8,781 nucleotides of DNA, from positions 1-8,781 of the forward strand of contig JAAWBP010000107.1 in NCBI GenBank assembly GCA_022792755.1. Direction: 5' to 3'. The notes under the pieces were generated by a model. It had not been told where the DNA came from. It saw nothing but the letters and a program-made list of their open reading frames with translations, and ran no database searches. Numbering within the stretch: position 1 is the stretch's first letter; every line of letters starts with the position of its first letter. This stretch comes from Oscillospiraceae bacterium. GTDB lineage: Bacteria; Bacillota; Clostridia; Oscillospirales; Ruminococcaceae. The position numbers were made by a program, and so were the translations under genes. This document shows, one piece after another, positions 1 to 6,652 of this stretch.

Positions 1-167
1 ACGAGTATGTTCTATACGCCGTCCTGCCCGTGGAACGGGAAAATTACCTCTTCGGCTTCACCTCAAAGGACCTCAGGCCGTTCAGCAGGGAAGAGGATTT
101 CGAATTCCCGAAGGAGTTTCCGGCGGAGGGGTACTTCTGCTGGGAGATTCCCGAACGGACGGAGTAA
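1..167 (+). CDS. 3' end of an unrecognised gene (partial, C-terminal 54 residues)
   Basis: The frame beginning at base 3 is open from the window edge to a TAA at 165-167. It reads EYVLYAVLPVERENY and so on, ending CWEIPERTE. Third codon positions are overwhelmingly G or C, like the other genes here, which supports real coding. The tail is acidic and aromatic (FSREEDFEFPKEFPAEGYF) with no membrane segment and no motif I recognise, so no function is proposed. It lies upstream of, and on the same strand as, the secreted-protein locus, but about 180 bases and at least one promoter separate them, so they are probably separate units. No terminator is obvious after it. Confidence 0.7.
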   Translation, partial: EYVLYAVLPVERENYLFGFTSKDLRPFSREEDFEFPKEFPAEGYFCWEIPERTE

Positions 168-199
168 GGGGACTTAAGGCAGCGTTGTGGAGGAAGAAT

Positions 200-228
200 T
201 TGGATTTATTTTCGTACGATTATACAAT
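200..228 (+). promoter_or_regulatory. Possible distal promoter (TTGGAT - 17 bp - TACAAT)
   Basis: A -35-like TTGGAT (200-205) and a -10-like TACAAT (223-228) are exactly 17 bases apart in an AT-rich stretch. It lies upstream of a better promoter and would give a tandem start for the secreted-protein gene. AT-rich DNA throws up such matches by chance, so this is tentative. Confidence 0.3.
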
Positions 229-265
229 TATTTTGAAAAAAATGAGGAAAATCAAGAAAATAGTC

Positions 266-294
266 TTGCATTTTTAATTTTTTTGGAGTATGAT
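266..294 (+). promoter_or_regulatory. Sigma-A type promoter of the secreted-protein gene
   Basis: TTGCAT (266-271) and TATGAT (289-294) are separated by 17 bases, a good vegetative promoter, with transcription expected to start near 301. The predicted leader of about 48 nt contains the left arm of the 10-bp inverted repeat (313-322) and the ribosome binding site AGAAAGGA (332-339). Confidence 0.65.
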
Positions 295-312
295 GGGACT
301 AAAGAGGTAAAG

Positions 313-322
313 ACAGCGGCGT
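313..322 (+). repeat. Left arm of a 10-bp inverted repeat bracketing the secreted-protein gene
   Basis: ACAGCGGCGT here is the exact reverse complement of ACGCCGCTGT at 780-789. The similarity continues imperfectly outward: AGGTAAAG precedes this arm, and the bases after the right arm, read in reverse complement, give AGGAAAAA. The arm lies in the predicted 5' leader, between the promoter and the start codon. Confidence 0.6.
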
Positions 323-348
323 GAAAAAAGCAGAAAGGACAAAAAGCA

Positions 349-738
349 ATGAAGATTAGTCGTATAAAGAAGATTGCTATCTCCTCACTGGTTATCGGCA
401 TTTTAGTGGTTGGTTCGGTGTTTTCCGCGTTTGCCGGGATTGCCGAGCTGGGGACGCCGGGCGTTTCTCAATGCAGCGGAGGGTATCTTGACTGGAAATA
501 TTATTCAGCGGGGGATACGCGGTATGGCCGCATTGATACGTATTACTGGGTTTATGTAAACGCTTTCTCGGGCTGTACAGTGGTCTCTAAAAGGGCAGAA
601 CGTTCGCCGATGGATCCTGACCATATGGTTTACGGTTATGTGACGGCGAAATACGGAGGAACCACGGTGTACAATAATAGGCGAATAGTCGGACATTATT
701 TTGATGTGACAAAAGGTGTCATTACAAGAGAGTTCTGA
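349..738 (+). CDS. Small secreted protein, possibly bacteriocin-like (remote lactococcin-972 resemblance)
   Basis: 129 residues. A textbook Sec signal peptide is visible: MKISRIKK, a hydrophobic core at about 10-24, and a SAFA|G cleavage site after residue 29. This leaves a mature protein of about 100 residues rich in Tyr, Gly, Thr and Val, with two cysteines (in SQCSGG and SGCTVV), suggestive of a beta-rich secreted domain. The start is fixed by AGAAAGGA 9 bases upstream and a good promoter. The order of a W/YY/G segment, a TVV strand, an alternating VTAKYGGTT segment and a terminal YNNR...HYF motif recalls the lactococcin 972 family, but the usual GGGxWxYG motif is not clearly present. The next gene encodes an FtsX-like permease, the kind of partner such bacteriocins have. 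The 76-base gap has no local hairpin, so the two may be co-transcribed. The gene is more AT-rich than its neighbours, hinting at transfer. Existence and export are well supported; the bacteriocin idea is perhaps 30% likely. Confidence 0.82.
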   Translation: MKISRIKKIAISSLVIGILVVGSVFSAFAGIAELGTPGVSQCSGGYLDWKYYSAGDTRYGRIDTYYWVYVNAFSGCTVVSKRAERSPMDPDHMVYGYVTAKYGGTTVYNNRRIVGHYFDVTKGVITREF

Positions 739-779
739 CATGCAAATTGTAGTTATAGGTTGACATTCTAAGTTGATTT

Positions 780-789
780 ACGCCGCTGT
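780..789 (-). repeat. Right arm of the 10-bp inverted repeat, followed by a T run
   Basis: ACGCCGCTGT (+ strand) is the exact reverse complement of 313-322 and runs into TTTTCC, so it looks like the 3' half of an intrinsic terminator whose 5' half is in the leader. It lies about 40 bases past the stop of the secreted-protein gene and 24 bases before the permease start. No closer partner for a hairpin is visible. Confidence 0.6.
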
Positions 790-813
790 TTTTCCTTAGA
801 ATGGAGAAAAAGT

Positions 814-2274
814 ATGAGGAGACAATTATCCCCCGTGTTTTTCCTGAAATACGCCTGGAATACGGGGCGGAAAAACAGGTTCCGCAAACGGCTGATGACC
901 GTTGTCTGCGCGGCGGCGGTCGCATTTGCGGCGGTCGCCCTCGGGCAGTTCAGCGACTATCTGAAGAAGCTGGACGTCTTTATGCGGAACATTTCCGACC
1001 GGGAGCTGGTCGTCTTTAACAACGTCCACGCTGGGAATCCGTTTGATTCGATGAACCCGCCGGTCTCCCCCGAGAAGGTGGAACAGATGGCGGGGCTGCC
1101 GGGGGTGGAGCGGGTAGAACCGCTCCTTTTGTTTTCCAGTGTCGCATCCCCGTACAGCAGGAAACTTTACGCCAGAGAGCTTGCGGCCGCTTACGACCAG
1201 GAGGATTCCCGCGTGGTCTGCACCAATGTGGCAGGGTTGAAAACCCAGCGCAGCTTTAACATCGATTCCCTATATACATCTGAGGGGAGGTATGCAGTCC
1301 TCTCCTACCCCGAGGAGGAGAAACTGGAACGGATGGCGGTCTACCGGGACGGTTCGGTTGAAGAAGGGGTGTACATCACAGAAAACTTTATGAAGCTCTT
1401 GGGGCTTGCCCCGGAAGACCTGAACGGCCTGTCGCTGGCCTTCGACGTTTGGCTCGATACGGCGCAGCGGGCGGAAAATATGCTGGTCACCGACTATTTT
1501 GAAGACGGCACGACCGAGGAGTCGGAGGTGCCGGCGTCGGTTCCGTTTTCCCAAAAGCTGACCCTCACCGAACAGGTGAAGGGGGTGGTTCCGGAGACCT
1601 ATTACGACCAGGCCTCGGACGCCTGCATCTACATGTCCGCCGACAGGATGGAGCAGATTCTCGCGGACTGCCCGAAGGATTACGAGGCGATGGCGTATAT
1701 CACCGAATACCTGAAGGAAATCAACCCCGACAAAGTGGTGGAGGACTTTTCCGAACGATTTCCGAACGCCTATTATGTGGTGGTGGAGTCGCTGGAAGAC
1801 GTTGCGCCGGTGAAGGAGGCGATTGAGGGGTTCGACCCGAATTTCACCGTCCTCCACGAATACCAGAACGTCGGGGACGCGCGCCGGGCGCTCTCCGGCA
1901 GCCGCAACATGATGATCTATGTCACCTTTGCAATCCTCACGGTCGTTCTGCTTTTGATGGCGCTGATCTACGTCGGGCTGATCGACAAGCGGCAGTTCGA
2001 GTTTGCGGTGCTGCGGGCAAACGGGCTGACCAAGCGGGAGGTGCGGCGGGTGGTCTGTGTGGAGATGGCGCTGCAATGCCTCAAAATAACGGTGTTGGGG
2101 GTCGGGCTGGCTTTTATCATTTATAAGGTTGGCCTGCGGTGGTACGCTTTCCAGTTCGACGGGATGACGGTGCTCTGGCTCTTTTTGATCTCGCTGGGGG
2201 CGGTTGCCTTGCCGACGGTGCTCTCGCTGCTCTTCGTCAACCGGTTCGAGCCCGACCGGGTGATGCGCAACTGA
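814..2274 (+). CDS. FtsX/MacB-type ABC transporter permease (four-span half permease)
   Basis: 486 residues. One N-terminal membrane span (about 28-44) follows a basic start (RKNRFRKRLM). A large extracytoplasmic domain of about 315 residues, MacB periplasmic-core-like, comes next, then three C-terminal spans at about 366-390, 421-437 and 453-476. Between spans 2 and 3 lies the cytoplasmic segment DKRQFEFAVLRANGLTKREV, typical of the FtsX domain, which contacts the ATPase. The protein ends in LLFVNRFEPDRVMRN, the usual basic tail. GGAG (803-806) lies 7 bases before the ATG. Such permeases do not span-translocate small ions; they act mechanically in peptide export, lipoprotein release, or peptide sensing and resistance. 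No ATP-binding subunit is encoded in the window, so the partner must be elsewhere or lost. Following a small secreted protein, a role in immunity or export is plausible but inferred. Confidence 0.88.
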   Translation: MRRQLSPVFFLKYAWNTGRKNRFRKRLMTVVCAAAVAFAAVALGQFSDYLKKLDVFMRNISDRELVVFNNVHAGNPFDSMNPPVSPEKVEQMAGLPGVERVEPLLLFSSVASPYSRKLYARELAAAYDQEDSRVVCTNVAGLKTQRSFNIDSLYTSEGRYAVLSYPEEEKLERMAVYRDGSVEEGVYITENFMKLLGLAPEDLNGLSLAFDVWLDTAQRAENMLVTDYFEDGTTEESEVPASVPFSQKLTLTEQVKGVVPETYYDQASDACIYMSADRMEQILADCPKDYEAMAYITEYLKEINPDKVVEDFSERFPNAYYVVVESLEDVAPVKEAIEGFDPNFTVLHEYQNVGDARRALSGSRNMMIYVTFAILTVVLLLMALIYVGLIDKRQFEFAVLRANGLTKREVRRVVCVEMALQCLKITVLGVGLAFIIYKVGLRWYAFQFDGMTVLWLFLISLGAVALPTVLSLLFVNRFEPDRVMRN

Positions 2275-2334
2275 GGGAGCAAAAACGGAAATAGGGCCGT
2301 GGATTTCTTCCTGTTTTAGCGGGGGCTTGATGGA

Positions 2335-2643
2335 ATGAAACGCAAAAAAGAGGTTAGAACCGTACTGGTTTCCGCCGTATGGATTGCCTGCATTCTGGCT
2401 TTGACAACCGGGTTGTTTCAGAAAGCGCTGGCCATCTATATGGCTTCCGTTCACCTGGTATTCAACCATTTGGATCATGGGATCATGCTGTATCGGGAAA
2501 TTGACATGGGACTTTCAGCGAAATTCGGCGACTATTTTGTGATATTTGAAACGCTGGACGGGGAAAGAATTACTGTCAGGATGTTTCCGACAATCTTTCC
2601 GGTACTCGTATTCAGAGATTCTTTTGACCCCTGGCCTGGCTGA
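2335..2643 (+). CDS. Small single-span membrane protein, unknown function, possibly 3'-altered
   Basis: 102 residues. A basic N-terminus (MKRKKEVR) leads into a hydrophobic segment (about 8-36), which is an uncleaved anchor or a signal peptide. A short outside domain follows (GDYFVIFETLDGERITVRMFPTIFPVLVF) that looks like a few beta strands. GGGGGC ends 8 bases before the ATG and is an acceptable ribosome binding site. It starts 60 bases after the permease stop with no convincing terminator between, so it may be the last gene of that unit. Its final residues (DPWPG) come from DNA that, in another frame, encodes the tail of a second permease, so the natural C-terminus may have been replaced at a recombination junction. 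I do not recognise the family. Confidence 0.6.
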   Translation: MKRKKEVRTVLVSAVWIACILALTTGLFQKALAIYMASVHLVFNHLDHGIMLYREIDMGLSAKFGDYFVIFETLDGERITVRMFPTIFPVLVFRDSFDPWPG

Positions 2644-2691
2644 TCCCGCTGTTGTTCATCAACCGGTTCGAACGCGGCTAGGTTGAGGAAT
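2628..2691 (+). pseudogene. Frameshifted remnant of an FtsX-like permease C-terminus
   Basis: From 2628 the frame reads PLAWLIPLLFINRFE, closely matching the end of the permease at 814-2274 (LPTVLSLLFVNRFE). After RFE a one-base shift at about 2673 would continue ARLRN, resembling DRVMRN. In its own frame it stops at TAG 2679-2681. At the DNA level 2647-2671 matches 2225-2249 at 22 of 25 bases, counted by eye. No start codon, upstream domain or other permease sequence remains. The first 16 bases overlap the end of the preceding small gene. The likely history is loss of most of a second permease gene, or unequal recombination between paralogues. Confidence 0.6.
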
Positions 2692-2721
2692 GAGGAAGGA
2701 AAAATCAATAGGGGATACACT

Positions 2722-2765
2722 AAAAAAGCGGCGGGTACAAGGAAGAATCCTTGTACCCGCCGCTT
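2722..2765 (-). terminator. Intrinsic terminator of the chemoreceptor gene
   Basis: A perfect 17-bp stem (2726-2742 with 2749-2765) closes a 6-base loop. On the - strand it is followed by a T run (A run at 2722-2727 on the + strand). It lies about 70 bases beyond the stop of the chemoreceptor gene. On the + strand there is no T tract, though so strong a stem could also block transcripts arriving from the left. Confidence 0.92.
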
Positions 2766-2835
2766 GAAATTCTGCCGAAGCGACTTTTTGAAAACAGCCT
2801 TAATAGGCGGAAAAAGGGTATGGACAAAACACCGC

Positions 2836-4863
2836 CTAGCGGATTTGAAAGCGGCTGATGAGGCCGTTCAAGACCCGAGCCTGCTGGGACATCTCTTTCG
2901 AGACCGCCGCGCTCTTTTCCGCAGTGGCGGAATTGTTCTGAACCACCGCAGAGATCTCTTTGATCCCGGTTTCTACCATTGAGATCATCTCCGATTGCTG
3001 GATGCTGGCGGCGGCAATCTCATCCATCAGCGCTTTGATGGACTGGATGCAGTCATTGATAGACTGCATGGCGGAGACAACCATATCGGTCGATTCCGTT
3101 CCTGTCTTGACGTTCTGAACGGAGCGGCTGATGAGATCGTTGGTATTCTGAGCGGCCTCAGAGGATTTGGCAGCCAAGCTCCGGACTTCATCGGCCACCA
3201 CGGAAAAGCCTTTTCCCGCGTTCCCAGCCCGGGCAGCTTCCACGGCGGCGTTCAAGGCCAGAATATTGGTTTGGAACGCAATATCTTCAATGGTCTTGAT
3301 GATCGTGCTGATTTGAGTGGAAGATTGGTCGATATTTCTGGTGGCCTCAGTCAGCAGTTCCATTTTGGTATCTGCCTCGGCCGCATAGTCGTTAGCGCGG
3401 TTCACCAGTTCGCTCGCATTGCCGCAGCGTACAGTACTGGTCTGAATCTGGGAAGTAATGGCCGTTACATTTGTCATAAGCCCATCAACAGAAATCGTCT
3501 GTTCCGTCGTGCCCTGCGCCAGCGCTTGAGCGCCTGAAGATACCTGTTCCGCACTGACATCCACCTGGCTTGCCACCTGAGAGATATCGCGGATCACGTT
3601 TACCAGATTGGTGTGGATGGATTGCAGGCTGGTGGACAGGAGCTTGAAATCACCGATATAATAGGCCTCATTTTCCGTAACATCGATGGCGAGGTTTCCG
3701 TTGGCCATTTCGCCCAGGAGGCGGCCTACATCGTCAACGGTCTTTCGCAGACAGCCGCAAACCCGGTGGGTGGTCTGGGCGATCATGCCGATCTCATCCG
3801 ACCGGCTGTAAAAGGGCGCCAGCTCCTGATCGGCGGAGAGATTCAAATCTCCCAAGCGGCCAATGGCGCGCTCCACCACCATGAGGTTCCTGCCCTCCCG
3901 CCGCAGAAGCAAAAGTGTGAACAGGATCACGGCGGCGGCCATGGCTGCACACAGCGCACCTACTAAAACACGCACCATCGTCACAGCGGAGAAAACTTCT
4001 GTGGCGTTATCCCGGACCATAAAGATCCAGCCGCGGTCTTTCAGGTATTTGTAGACCACCAGCTGCTCTACCCCGTTTTCATCCCGGTAGGAATATGTAT
4101 TAGCCTGGGTTCCGCCGTCTTCCTGAACACGCCGGATAATCTCCTGGTATCCGGCATCAGTGGTCTCGGTGTTCAGCAGTTCTTCATCTTCATGGTAAAG
4201 ATAGACGCCTGTGCTTGCGTTCAGGAATACATACTCGCTGTTAGGTAAGCCCTTGATATCCAGATTCAGCAGCGAGTCCATGAGACGGCTGGCATAGACG
4301 CCGGCCCCCACATAACCGATACACTGCTGGCCCTCGAAGATGGGATAGTACATGGACAAGATCATGCTGCCGGTTCCGGGGGACTTCATAATTCCCAGAT
4401 TGGTCAGCTCCTGTTGGGACAGGATCGTATCCTGAAAGGTTTTCAGCGAGTCTCCCGACCGGGTGGTCATACCGATGGCGCCCTGGGAGGTGTGGGTCAG
4501 AACATGGGTGCCTGGAGTGGCGATGTATAGGCCCTCAAATACGCCCTTGACGGCGGCAAAGTCCTCCGTATATTTCTGAGCCCGCGCCAGCAGTGCCGGG
4601 TCGTCGGGAGTCCGAAGCAGATCACGAACTTCGTTGCTCAGGGCAAAAGCGGTCATATATTCCTCCGCGGAGAGCACATATTCATCGATGATGGCGGCCC
4701 TGGATTCCACAGCGTCGGTCATTTGGTTGGTAATGTCACTTTTTACCATAGAAGCAGTGCTGGTAGATACAACCAACCAGAGCAGCATTGTGCCAACCAG
4801 CGTGATAATTGTTGTAATAATTCCAATTCGCGTAGCAAGTTTTTTATTTTCCATGAATCGCAT
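2836..4863 (-). CDS. Methyl-accepting chemotaxis protein (transmembrane chemoreceptor, dCache-like sensor)
   Basis: 675 residues. Span 1 is at about 12-33. The extracytoplasmic sensor at about 35-290 has the size and pattern of a Cache domain (for example SMILSMYYPIFEGQQCIGYVGAGVYA and, near its end, YKYLKDRGWIFMVRD). Span 2 is at about 297-320. HAMP-like sequence follows in apparently two copies: 322-372 with a DEIG motif, and about 380-427 with GNLAIDV. The signalling domain runs from about 430 to 675, with the highly conserved hairpin tip EDIAFQTNILALNAAVEAA at about 526-544 that binds CheA and CheW. No C-terminal CheR-binding pentapeptide is seen. Of two near-adjacent ATGs, the first (4863) is preferred because GAGGGG ends 6 bases before it. 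The ligand is not predictable here; dCache receptors often bind amino acids or small carboxylates. It is a single-gene unit with no chemotaxis neighbours, and implies a motile host. Confidence 0.96.
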   Translation of the reverse strand: MRFMENKKLATRIGIITTIITLVGTMLLWLVVSTSTASMVKSDITNQMTDAVESRAAIIDEYVLSAEEYMTAFALSNEVRDLLRTPDDPALLARAQKYTEDFAAVKGVFEGLYIATPGTHVLTHTSQGAIGMTTRSGDSLKTFQDTILSQQELTNLGIMKSPGTGSMILSMYYPIFEGQQCIGYVGAGVYASRLMDSLLNLDIKGLPNSEYVFLNASTGVYLYHEDEELLNTETTDAGYQEIIRRVQEDGGTQANTYSYRDENGVEQLVVYKYLKDRGWIFMVRDNATEVFSAVTMVRVLVGALCAAMAAAVILFTLLLLRREGRNLMVVERAIGRLGDLNLSADQELAPFYSRSDEIGMIAQTTHRVCGCLRKTVDDVGRLLGEMANGNLAIDVTENEAYYIGDFKLLSTSLQSIHTNLVNVIRDISQVASQVDVSAEQVSSGAQALAQGTTEQTISVDGLMTNVTAITSQIQTSTVRCGNASELVNRANDYAAEADTKMELLTEATRNIDQSSTQISTIIKTIEDIAFQTNILALNAAVEAARAGNAGKGFSVVADEVRSLAAKSSEAAQNTNDLISRSVQNVKTGTESTDMVVSAMQSINDCIQSIKALMDEIAAASIQQSEMISMVETGIKEISAVVQNNSATAEKSAAVSKEMSQQARVLNGLISRFQIR

Positions 4864-4883
4864 AAGTATCCCCTCAAAGAAAA

Positions 4884-4952
4884 AATTTTCAGACCAAAAT
4901 TATCTCATCTGCAAGGTGCTCTGATCCCAAAGCTACAGAGCGAATTTGGTCT
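4884..4952 (-). promoter_or_regulatory. Structured 5' leader of the chemoreceptor mRNA
   Basis: In the - strand transcript, AGACCAAATT (4952-4943) can pair with AATTTTGGTCT (4901-4891) with one bulge, enclosing a smaller hairpin GCTCTG...CAGAGC. The 3' strand of the outer stem can instead pair with its downstream neighbour (AATTTT 4901-4896 with AAAATT 4889-4884), forming an AT-only hairpin that runs into a U-rich stretch just before the ribosome binding site. The two pairings exclude each other. It matches no riboswitch class I can recall; the stems are weak, so function is speculative. Confidence 0.35.
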
Positions 4953-4972
4953 AATACTTGTTAACCACAAAT

Positions 4973-5000
4973 AGCATAGCACATTTTTCCAATATATCAA
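4973..5000 (-). promoter_or_regulatory. Promoter of the chemoreceptor gene (extended -10)
   Basis: On the - strand TTGATA (5000-4995), a 16-base spacer and TATGCT (4978-4973) preceded by TGC form an extended -10 promoter. Transcription would begin near 4966, giving a leader of about 100 nt. It does not look like a sigma-D (flagellar) promoter. Confidence 0.6.
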
Positions 5001-5399
5001 GAATCTTCCACCTTTATCTGCCCGTAATAAATAAGGAGCGGGAGATGCAGTACTGACACTGCGCCCGGACCTCACGATATAATATTCTTGCTTTAATCTA
5101 TTGATTACCGCGTATAGACGAAACAAACAGGGGGCAAGGACAGTTCGCCCCCTGACTGTTTTACGAATAATCAAATAAAAATCCTGCGGAACACGTCGTA
5201 AAAGCTTTGGATCAATACATCTTACGGGCTGTAAACGTTATTACTAGCACGACCCGGGTATCTCGTATTGACAGCGGAGACTCCCCGCCGCGTTTGGTTA
5301 GACTGGGCAATGCACACAAGAGTTTAAGGCACAAACTATTTACCGCAGGGCTGTGACTTTTTCTGCCGAAGGGTTCGCGGTATGCAGCCGGCGTTGATC
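5001..5399. other. Gene-free gap between chemoreceptor and azlD, no convincing gene
   Basis: Open frames here lack ribosome binding sites and normal codon use. No tRNA-like cloverleaf, repeat array or second strong promoter was seen. The one clear structure is the hairpin at 5128-5154. Composition is mixed, with an AT-rich patch near 5080-5120. Confidence 0.5.
5128..5154 (-). terminator. GC-rich hairpin, possible distant terminator of azlCD
   Basis: CAGGGGGC (5128-5135) and GCCCCCTG (5147-5154) form an 8-bp stem around an 11-base loop. On the - strand it is followed by TTTGTTTCG, an interrupted T tract. It is about 245 bases past azlD, far for a terminator, but no better one is visible between them. 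Confidence 0.4.
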
Positions 5400-5729
5400 T
5401 CAGATAAAACGGGGGAGGATGTACTCGAGGAGGCATTCCACCGCTAACACACCGCCGCAGGCGGACAAAGCGACGGTCAGCAGCCCCTTTTCCAGATAAG
5501 AAAGCACCACGGCAATGAGCAGCCCCGCAGCCGCCGACCAGACGCTGCCGGTTGAAAAGAGGATTTCGGGGAAGGTCATTGCTCCCAGCACCGCGTAGGG
5601 GATGTAGTAAAGAAAGGATTGAACCCGTTCGTTTTCAAGCTTTTTCTTAAAGACAGCCAGCGGGATCATCCGGATGAGGTAGGTGACCCCTGCCATAACG
5701 GCGAGGTTGAGCCAAAACATTGGATTCAT
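5400..5729 (-). CDS. azlD: AzlD family small subunit of a branched-chain amino-acid exporter
   Basis: 109 residues, normal length for AzlD, with about four hydrophobic segments (WLNLAVMAGVTYLIR; SFLYYIPYAVLGAMTF; VWSAAAGLLIAVVLSYL; GLLTVALSACGGVLAVECL). The N-terminal TYLIRMIPL and the YYIPYAVLGAMTFPEI stretch are characteristic of the family. Its ATG overlaps the azlC stop by four bases (TCAT on the + strand at 5726-5729), so the two are translationally coupled. AzlD works with AzlC in the cytoplasmic membrane to export branched-chain amino acids and analogues such as azaleucine, as described in Bacillus and in the related BrnFE of Corynebacterium. Confidence 0.9.
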   Translation of the reverse strand: MNPMFWLNLAVMAGVTYLIRMIPLAVFKKKLENERVQSFLYYIPYAVLGAMTFPEILFSTGSVWSAAAGLLIAVVLSYLEKGLLTVALSACGGVLAVECLLEYILPRFI

Positions 5730-6469
5730 ACCGCGTCCTCCTTCCCATTTGTGCGGAGGGGAAAGCAGAAGGCTCCCAGCCCTGCGGCGGCAACCGCGCA
5801 GATAATCACAGAAAAGCCGCTTGAAATTTGGTTGAGGCCCGGCACAAAGCGGAAAACACAGCTGAGGAGCACAGCGAACAGCACGACCTTCAAAACCGGG
5901 CGGTGGCGTTTAGCGGGGGGGATGATGATGGCGAGGAACATACCGTAGATCGCAATTCCCAAGGCCGACCGGACGAGCTCCGGAAGCAGGCTGCCAGCTG
6001 CCGCCCCGATCAGCGTCCCCAGCGCCCAGCCGAAATAGGGCGCTAAAATCAGGCCGTAGAGATACCGTTTGCCGATTTCGCCTTTCTTGCTGCTCGCCAC
6101 GGCGAAAACTTCGTCGGTGTTGCAGAAGGCGATGAGCAGTCGGTCGATCAAACTGACCGAGCGGTGAAGCTTTTGGGAAAGGGAAAGGGACATCAGTGCG
6201 TAGCGGATATTGATGACAAACTGGGTCAGCGCCATCTCGATGCAGGAGCCTGCGGCGAGCAGCGGCAGCCCTGCAAATTGGCCGGCCGAGGTGACGTTGA
6301 GCATCGAAACCAGCACGGCCGCCCAGATGGGCAGCCCGGCCCCGACCGCCATAATCCCGAAGGTGAAGGAGACCGAGAGATAGCCCAGCCCAATCGGGAC
6401 GCCGTCCTTTAACCCTGTCCGGAAGCTGTTTTCCACCCGGCTGTCTGTCGATGTTTTTTCGTAATCCAT
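5726..6469 (-). CDS. azlC: AzlC family large subunit of a branched-chain amino-acid exporter
   Basis: 247 residues, typical of AzlC. The family signature is visible early: GLKDGVPIGLGYLSVSFTFGIMAVGAGL, followed by SAGQFAGLPLLAAGSCIEM and the conserved INIRYALMSLSLSQKL. The DEVFAVAS segment and YLYGLILAPYFGWALGTLIGA then lead into C-terminal hydrophobic spans. AAAGGGG ends 9 bases before the ATG. It is the first gene of a two-gene operon with azlD. No Lrp-type regulator (often adjacent) is present, and I could not find a convincing promoter in the 200 bases upstream. Confidence 0.95.
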   Translation of the reverse strand: MDYEKTSTDSRVENSFRTGLKDGVPIGLGYLSVSFTFGIMAVGAGLPIWAAVLVSMLNVTSAGQFAGLPLLAAGSCIEMALTQFVINIRYALMSLSLSQKLHRSVSLIDRLLIAFCNTDEVFAVASSKKGEIGKRYLYGLILAPYFGWALGTLIGAAAGSLLPELVRSALGIAIYGMFLAIIIPPAKRHRPVLKVVLFAVLLSCVFRFVPGLNQISSGFSVIICAVAAAGLGAFCFPLRTNGKEDAV

Positions 6470-6652
6470 CCTGTTTCGCCCCTTTATGACTACAAATAGA
6501 TAACTCTTGCCTTTAAAGCGGCAGATTCCATCTTGATGATTCAGCGAGGTGGATCATCCGCAAAATCACCAGAGAAATGAGTCCTGATTGTATATAAATG
6601 ACAGGACAATGCCCCTTATTGAAACTGTCCAAGTCAAAAAACGCGCCGCAAA

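Noticed and set aside
760..788. TTGACA at 760-765 as a promoter for the permease
   Set aside because: A perfect -35 match, but there is no acceptable -10 at 16-18 bases, where the GC-rich repeat arm lies.
1270..2478. 402-aa open frame antisense to the permease
   Set aside because: It is a composition shadow rich in His/Pro/Arg with no ribosome binding site. The + strand permease is unmistakable.
2683..2982. 99-aa + strand open frame starting MRNEEGKINRGY
   Set aside because: It uses a TTG start, runs through the terminator stem and then antisense to the chemoreceptor gene. Only its first few codons are of interest, as the shifted tail of the permease remnant.
4905..5174. 89-aa - strand frame upstream of the chemoreceptor
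   Set aside because: It overlaps the chemoreceptor promoter and leader, lacks a ribosome binding site and has no coherent domain.
5212..5436. 74-aa - strand frame overlapping the end of azlD
   Set aside because: Odd composition, no ribosome binding site, and it overlaps a well-supported gene.
6535..6560. GATGAT...ATCATC inverted repeat upstream of azlC as an operator
   Set aside because: Only six bases per arm, no adjacent recognisable promoter and no regulator gene nearby.
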